Notes under the pieces: model-generated | What the model was told of the DNA's origin: nothing | Database searches by the model: none | What the model saw: the letters and a program-made list of their open reading frames with translations, nothing else | Shown here: positions 33,524 through 37,536 of the stretch, in pieces | How positions within the stretch are numbered: position 1 is the stretch's first letter | Layout: every line of letters begins with the position of its first letter | Origin: Kiritimatiellia bacterium | GTDB taxonomy: Bacteria; Verrucomicrobiota; Kiritimatiellia; UBA8416; JABMPJ01 | Length of the DNA: 37,536 nt | Direction: 5' to 3' | Assembly (NCBI GenBank): GCA_016783675.1 | Contig: JADHWE010000017.1 | Location: forward strand, 1-37,536 | Position numbers and translations under genes: made by a program

Positions 33524-35117
33524 CGCTCACCCCTTCGCACAGATTCTCAATAGCATAATCCAGCCGCGCCAGCGTACGCTTCTTTCCCAGCAGCACCATC
33601 GTCTCGTAGAGTCCGGCGCCAACCATGATGGCGGTGACCGCCACACGGATCGGCTGGTTCAGTTTGCCTTCCTTGATCTCGCGTTCGCGTTCAATCGCGT
33701 GAATTGCCTCTTCCAGCGCTTCTTCTTCAAACGCCACCGTCTCCAGTGTTGACCGCACGGCAGCCAGGGCCTCCGGGATTCCTTCGCGCTGGATGAACTT
33801 GCGGACGCCTTTGGCGTCATACTCCAGGTCATCCGAGAAGAAGTATTTCCATACCGCCACGTCCGGGTAGACTTGGGTGCGCGACTGCATCAATGCGCAG
33901 ACTTTCTCAAGAAGCGTCTCATCGATCTCGCGTCCCCAGTCGTGCTCGGCCAGCGCTTCGCGCGCGCTCTCCATAAAGGTCTCGAGCGGCAACTCCGCCA
34001 AGTACTGCCCGTTCATATGGGCCAGCTTCTTCAGGTCCATCTGCGACGGCGCGCTCCGTACGCGCTGGAGCGTGAAGGCCGCCACCAACTCGTCACGCGA
34101 CATCTTCTCGCGATCGTCACCGGGCGCCCAGCCCAGTAGCGTCAGGTAGTTGAAGAGCGCATCCGGGTCGAACCCGCGCGAGCGGAAGTCGCCGACGTAG
34201 GCATCCCCGTCGCGCTTGCTGTAGGGCTTGCCCTGCGCGTTGACGATCATGGGCAGGTGCGCATACGCGGGGGGCTCGTGGCCCAGGGCGTCGAAAAGCA
34301 GGATGTGCCGGAACGTATTCTCCACGTGGTCGTCCCCGCGGATGATGTGCGTGATCTCCTGTGCCACGTCATCGCACACGTTCGCGAGATGGAAGACCGG
34401 CGCGCCGCTGCTGCGTACGATCACCAGGTCCTTGATCCCATCCAGCGGCTTGGTCATCCGCCCCTTAATAAGGTCATCGAACACCACCTGGCGGCGCTGG
34501 AACTCCATCCGCACCACGTTTTCGACCGTGAAGTCTGCCTTACCCGCCAGGACTGTCTCTGGTGAGGCCAGCTCATAGAGACAGTGGTCATCCGCGTCGT
34601 AGAGCCGCAGGCCCTTGAATCCGGCCAGGCAGCTGCTCTCCTCGACCGGCTTGCCCTTCTTGCTCACGAGCGCATAGTTCACGCCGGCGTGGCTGACCGT
34701 AACCGGTACGTCCGGATGCACGTCCAGCTTAGCTGGGCCGACGTCTTCGTAGACTTTTGAATCCCACGGAATGCGGAAATAGACCGCCGCTCCCTTGCCG
34801 GCCGCGCCTTCGAGCGCATAGGCCGCGCCGGATGCCTCCAGCTCGCCCGCTGCCGCCAGGTGTGTCGCCCGCTGCGAGGACTGGTACATCACCTCACCGT
34901 CGACATCCAGCTTGAGCCATTCCATCGCTTCGCGCAGTGTGGCCTTTGCTTCGTCAGTCGACCGTTCCAGGTCCGTATCCTCGACCCGTAGCAGAAAAAC
35001 ACCGCCCGTATGCCGCGCATACAGCCAGTTGAATATCGCCGCCCGGATATTCCCGATATGGACGTTCCCCGTCGGACTCGGCGCAAATCTTACCCGCGTT
35101 TTCTTAGCCTCAAACAT
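33510..35117 (-). CDS. gltX: Glutamyl-tRNA synthetase with large internal insertion
   Basis: A 535-residue class I synthetase that charges tRNA-Glu. [13 protein letters not shown] (11-23) carries a HIGN version of [14 protein letters not shown] (296-305) is the KMSKS loop with Tyr before Ser. Between YFRIPWDSK and VVFDDLIKG, about 88 residues (122-210) are added where family members usually have a short link; this segment includes [18 protein letters not shown]. The C-terminal anticodon-binding region follows normally. Of the two ATGs, 35117 has GAGGA 6 bases upstream, so it is preferred over 35123. First gene of the gltX-glnS-der group, with no clear promoter seen. Confidence 0.94.
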   Translation of the reverse strand: MFEAKKTRVRFAPSPTGNVHIGNIRAAIFNWLYARHTGGVFLLRVEDTDLERSTDEAKATLREAMEWLKLDVDGEVMYQSSQRATHLAAAGELEASGAAYALEGAAGKGAAVYFRIPWDSKVYEDVGPAKLDVHPDVPVTVSHAGVNYALVSKKGKPVEESSCLAGFKGLRLYDADDHCLYELASPETVLAGKADFTVENVVRMEFQRRQVVFDDLIKGRMTKPLDGIKDLVIVRSSGAPVFHLANVCDDVAQEITHIIRGDDHVENTFRHILLFDALGHEPPAYAHLPMIVNAQGKPYSKRDGDAYVGDFRSRGFDPDALFNYLTLLGWAPGDDREKMSRDELVAAFTLQRVRSAPSQMDLKKLAHMNGQYLAELPLETFMESAREALAEHDWGREIDETLLEKVCALMQSRTQVYPDVAVWKYFFSDDLEYDAKGVRKFIQREGIPEALAAVRSTLETVAFEEEALEEAIHAIEREREIKEGKLNQPIRVAVTAIMVGAGLYETMVLLGKKRTLARLDYAIENLCEGVSDVQG

Positions 35118-35200
35118 ACCCATTCCTCAAAAAACGTGGAAATCTACCATCCTGTGCCGGAAAGGGACAGCAAGAAGAGAGAGAGGAAGCGTCTCCCCAC

Positions 35201-37354
35201 CTACTCCGCCGCCAGACCTTCGGTATTATCGCCGGTCTGCAGGCGGGTCAGGATCGATTGAACTGCGGCCAGCCGATCAGGCCACTCGGGTCGGATGGGT
35301 GTGGTCGCCAGCAGCGCTTGGATCGCGGCCGCCAGCTCCGGATTGTCCGGGTACTGCTGTGTGGCCGCACGGGCGAAAGTGCGCAAGTAGCTTGTGTGCC
35401 AAATGGCCATGTTGGCGGCCTGAAGTGCGCTCTGCATCACCCAGACCGGGTCACCCGTTTTCTTGGCGCACCTCATGGCAAGGTCGTGAGCCGGCAGAAA
35501 CCCGGGCGCACGCTGCTGGGCCTGCTGGGCGGCAATGGTTGCCGCTGACAGCTGCTTGTTTTCCAGTAGGAAGGTCCCGGCCCGAACGAACGCACCCGGT
35601 GCGTATCTGCCGCGTGCAACGGCAGCCGTTACGAAGTCGCTGACAACGTCTTCACTCGCGTCTCCTCGCACCATCGCAATCAGTCGTGCCAGCCAGATGA
35701 CGGGGTCATGTGGGCAGGCCCCATAGGCCTGCACCGTGACCGATTCATCTCCCTCTGTGAGCGCTACTCGCATGCGCCACAGGAGCGAAGCGGCCGGTAG
35801 GATGTCGATAGCTCGCTCAACGGTGCGCAGCGCCTCCTCATGCTGATCTGCTTCGGCCTGGAGACGGCCCAGCCGGTGAAGTGCCGCCGCCTTTTCGAGC
35901 GGATCACGTCCCAGCGCAGCCCACTTCTCAAGTGATACGGTCTTGTTGTCTGTGCGGGGCGAGGCATACCAATCGGCCGTGTGCTCGTGCAGTCCTTTCA
36001 TGAACGGGCTGGCCGTGCGCTCGGCGTGCCCCCGAAAACTGGTCGCTATGACAGCCGTGTTGGTCGGGGCCGGCGGGGCTATCCATGTTACTGCCCGTTC
36101 GGCCGGCGGGACCCGTCCGCCGGGGTTGCGCCGGGCGATCTCCCTCTCCTGCTCGATCCCGAGCCTGTGGCGTACGGCGTCGGCTGCGATGATGCGTCCT
36201 GTCCGCTCCAGCAGGAAGGCGAGGAAAGGGGAGGGAGGGGCTTTGCCGTCCGGGGCCAGGATGTACAGCGCGTCCTCGCTGGAGCCAAACTGTGCCCACA
36301 CCTGTGCGAGAAGCATGGCCGCGCGTGGTTCGGAAGGCAGACGCGCCACGCTGTCCTCCGCGTAGATCAGGGCCGGCAGGCCAAGGCCAAGCTGCAGCGC
36401 ACTGCGCACCAGCATCTCGCGTGTGGTCAGGACCGGAAACGCCGTTCTGGCGTCCGTCTGCCGCAGCAATTCGTAAGCGCTGTCCCAACGTTGCAGTGAA
36501 TAGAGCAGAGCCGCACGTCGCGGCACAAGACCACTGTTGTCACCGGGATAGGCTTTCTCAATACGATCCAGTTCCTCCAGGGCCTTGTCGTGTTGCCCGA
36601 GCATGGTGAAGGCACGCACCCGCATCACCGCCATACGGCGTGGAATCACGCCGTCCGCCTCCCTTGCCGCAATCCGTGCCAGGCAGTTGTTGAGCAGTTC
36701 ATCGCGTGTCATCGCCTGTTCGCCATCTTGCTGAGGCACAGTCGTCGACATGAACGTTGGCAGCTCGGCCCACGTGCCGGGATAGGCAGCCGCGAGCAGG
36801 AAAGGGCCGGGGTCTTCGGGATCAATCTCCTGCACGCGCAGGATGGCCTGCCAGGCCGGTGACGTCAGCCCCATGTGCAGGCACATCTCGGCATACTTGA
36901 TCAGTGTTTCGGGGGCAAGCCGATCGAGGGATCCGGTCAGCACGGCGGCAAAGGCCTGCTGCCACGTGGCGTTCCCGGTGCGAAGGGCCAGGGATTTCAG
37001 CGGTTGCAGCAGGGAGGGCGCCTCCTGCCACAGCGCGGGATTCCTGGTCACCAGCCGTGTGCTTTCGAGGATCTCCAGCGCGTCGTCATGCTTCCCGCGC
37101 GCGAGGAGCACCTTCACCAACGCAAACTGTGCAGCGTCATGGTCGGGCGCAATCTGAACCGCTCGCCGTAAGGCGCGCTCGGCCGATTCCAAGTCATCGT
37201 TCCCGGCGCGCTCCACAGCGTCGAGGATCCTCGTCACCCGGTGTGAGGGGCGGAACCAGTAGCCCGCGCAGGCGAGAGCCGCGATCAGGAGGACAGCAAA
37301 GGCCAGCCCGAACAGTCTATTATGGATCATCCGCTTCACATCAGGCCCCGCCAT
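35201..37354 (-). CDS. Membrane-anchored TPR-repeat protein
   Basis: A 717-residue protein with an N-terminal hydrophobic segment (about 13-32, LFGLAFAVLLIAALACAGYW), then mostly paired helices. TPR-like units are visible in DAAQFALVKVLLARGKHDDALEILE (residues about 73-97), RVRAFTMLGQHDKALEELDRIEKAYPG (about 245) and ALHRLGRLQAEADQHEEALRTVERA (about 490). A proline-rich stretch separates the early and late repeat sets. The bulk should be periplasmic or cytoplasmic depending on orientation, acting as a scaffold; the partner is unknown. It ends 83 bases before gltX, with nothing notable in the gap. Confidence 0.8.
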   Translation of the reverse strand: MAGPDVKRMIHNRLFGLAFAVLLIAALACAGYWFRPSHRVTRILDAVERAGNDDLESAERALRRAVQIAPDHDAAQFALVKVLLARGKHDDALEILESTRLVTRNPALWQEAPSLLQPLKSLALRTGNATWQQAFAAVLTGSLDRLAPETLIKYAEMCLHMGLTSPAWQAILRVQEIDPEDPGPFLLAAAYPGTWAELPTFMSTTVPQQDGEQAMTRDELLNNCLARIAAREADGVIPRRMAVMRVRAFTMLGQHDKALEELDRIEKAYPGDNSGLVPRRAALLYSLQRWDSAYELLRQTDARTAFPVLTTREMLVRSALQLGLGLPALIYAEDSVARLPSEPRAAMLLAQVWAQFGSSEDALYILAPDGKAPPSPFLAFLLERTGRIIAADAVRHRLGIEQEREIARRNPGGRVPPAERAVTWIAPPAPTNTAVIATSFRGHAERTASPFMKGLHEHTADWYASPRTDNKTVSLEKWAALGRDPLEKAAALHRLGRLQAEADQHEEALRTVERAIDILPAASLLWRMRVALTEGDESVTVQAYGACPHDPVIWLARLIAMVRGDASEDVVSDFVTAAVARGRYAPGAFVRAGTFLLENKQLSAATIAAQQAQQRAPGFLPAHDLAMRCAKKTGDPVWVMQSALQAANMAIWHTSYLRTFARAATQQYPDNPELAAAIQALLATTPIRPEWPDRLAAVQSILTRLQTGDNTEGLAAE

Positions 37355-37402
37355 CCGCCTTTCCGGTTAGAGCTGAGACAGTAGTGTACGAGCGGGAGCC
37401 CG

Positions 37403-37477
37403 TTGACTCATCACAAAATGTCACCGAAGGACCCGTAGGGTCGTGAGGTTCTTGACTCATATTCGATGTCACCGAAG
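37403..37477. repeat. Direct repeat of 26-27 bases at the right edge
   Basis: TTGACTCAT...ATGTCACCGAAG occurs at 37403-37429 and again at 37452-37477, with identical ends and a variable 5-6 base middle. The second copy overlaps the stop codon of the partial - strand gene. Repeats of this layout are common at the ends of insertion sequences. Confidence 0.55.
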
Positions 37478-37536
37478 CTGGGATAGCACCATGTCCTGAT
37501 GGTGATCAATGAACTTCTTCAATTCGATGGGGTTGA
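37469..37536 (-). CDS. C-terminal 21 codons of an unidentified gene, 5' end beyond window
   Basis: An open frame enters from the right edge and ends at a TGA (37471-37469). The visible end, NPIELKKFIDHHQDMVLSQL plus a final Arg, is charged and helical. The direct repeat around its stop codon suggests a transposase or integrase, but the part seen is too short to name. Confidence 0.4.
   Translation of the reverse strand, partial: NPIELKKFIDHHQDMVLSQLR

Noticed and set aside
1-37536. CRISPR array, rRNA genes, prophage or toxin-antitoxin systems
   Set aside because: I looked for regular spaced repeats and the usual protein families and saw none.

Overview
The window looks like high-GC DNA from a Gram-negative bacterium. 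It holds a truncated FadL-type outer-membrane porin, a Wzc-like tyrosine kinase and a WbaP/WcaJ-type phosphoglycosyltransferase. The class II (B12-dependent) ribonucleotide reductase, the paired GlnRS and GluRS genes, the MEMO-family protein and the mix of polysaccharide genes would suit a member of the PVC/Kiritimatiellota group or a similar environmental lineage. That placement is a weak inference: no rRNA or other phylogenetic marker is present, and a protein search would settle it.

Left part (1 to about 15,590): a glycan or glycolipid biosynthesis locus. It starts with two B12-binding radical SAM proteins (the first cut by the window edge), a membrane GT2 glycosyltransferase, a small membrane protein and an FAD oxidoreductase that ends in a copy of the same membrane module. 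A short + strand island follows (radical SAM with C-terminal cysteines, sulfotransferase, GT2). Then comes a - strand run reading DegT aminotransferase, RmlC-like cupin, two SDR sugar epimerases, an SDR-GT2 fusion and a GT2. Most joins in this run are 1-4 base overlaps, so it is probably one operon making and transferring an amino- or deoxysugar.

At about 15,568-15,614 two divergent genes, the aminotransferase and the porin, both lose their 5' ends at the same place. This is either a real deletion or rearrangement, or a chimeric assembly join, so linkage between the two halves should be treated with caution.

Middle part (15,590-24,100): porin fragment, a REC-histidine kinase, a MEMO-family protein with an N-terminal hydrophobic segment, a DUF2059 secreted protein, the exopolysaccharide co-polymerase/tyrosine kinase, an unknown membrane-anchored protein and the initiating phosphoglycosyltransferase. 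The last three form a second polysaccharide module.

Right part (24,100-37,536): mostly housekeeping. It holds tRNA-Leu(GAG) with an unusual hairpin behind it, nadD-rsfS, and a - strand run of nrdJ, a HELTH membrane protein, an ECF sigma factor and its anti-sigma factor. The nrdJ gene has a promoter with two NrdR-box-like sites four helical turns apart. Beyond it lie gltX-glnS-der with overlapping ends and a large TPR protein. The right edge has a 26-27 bp direct repeat and the last 21 codons of an unidentified gene.
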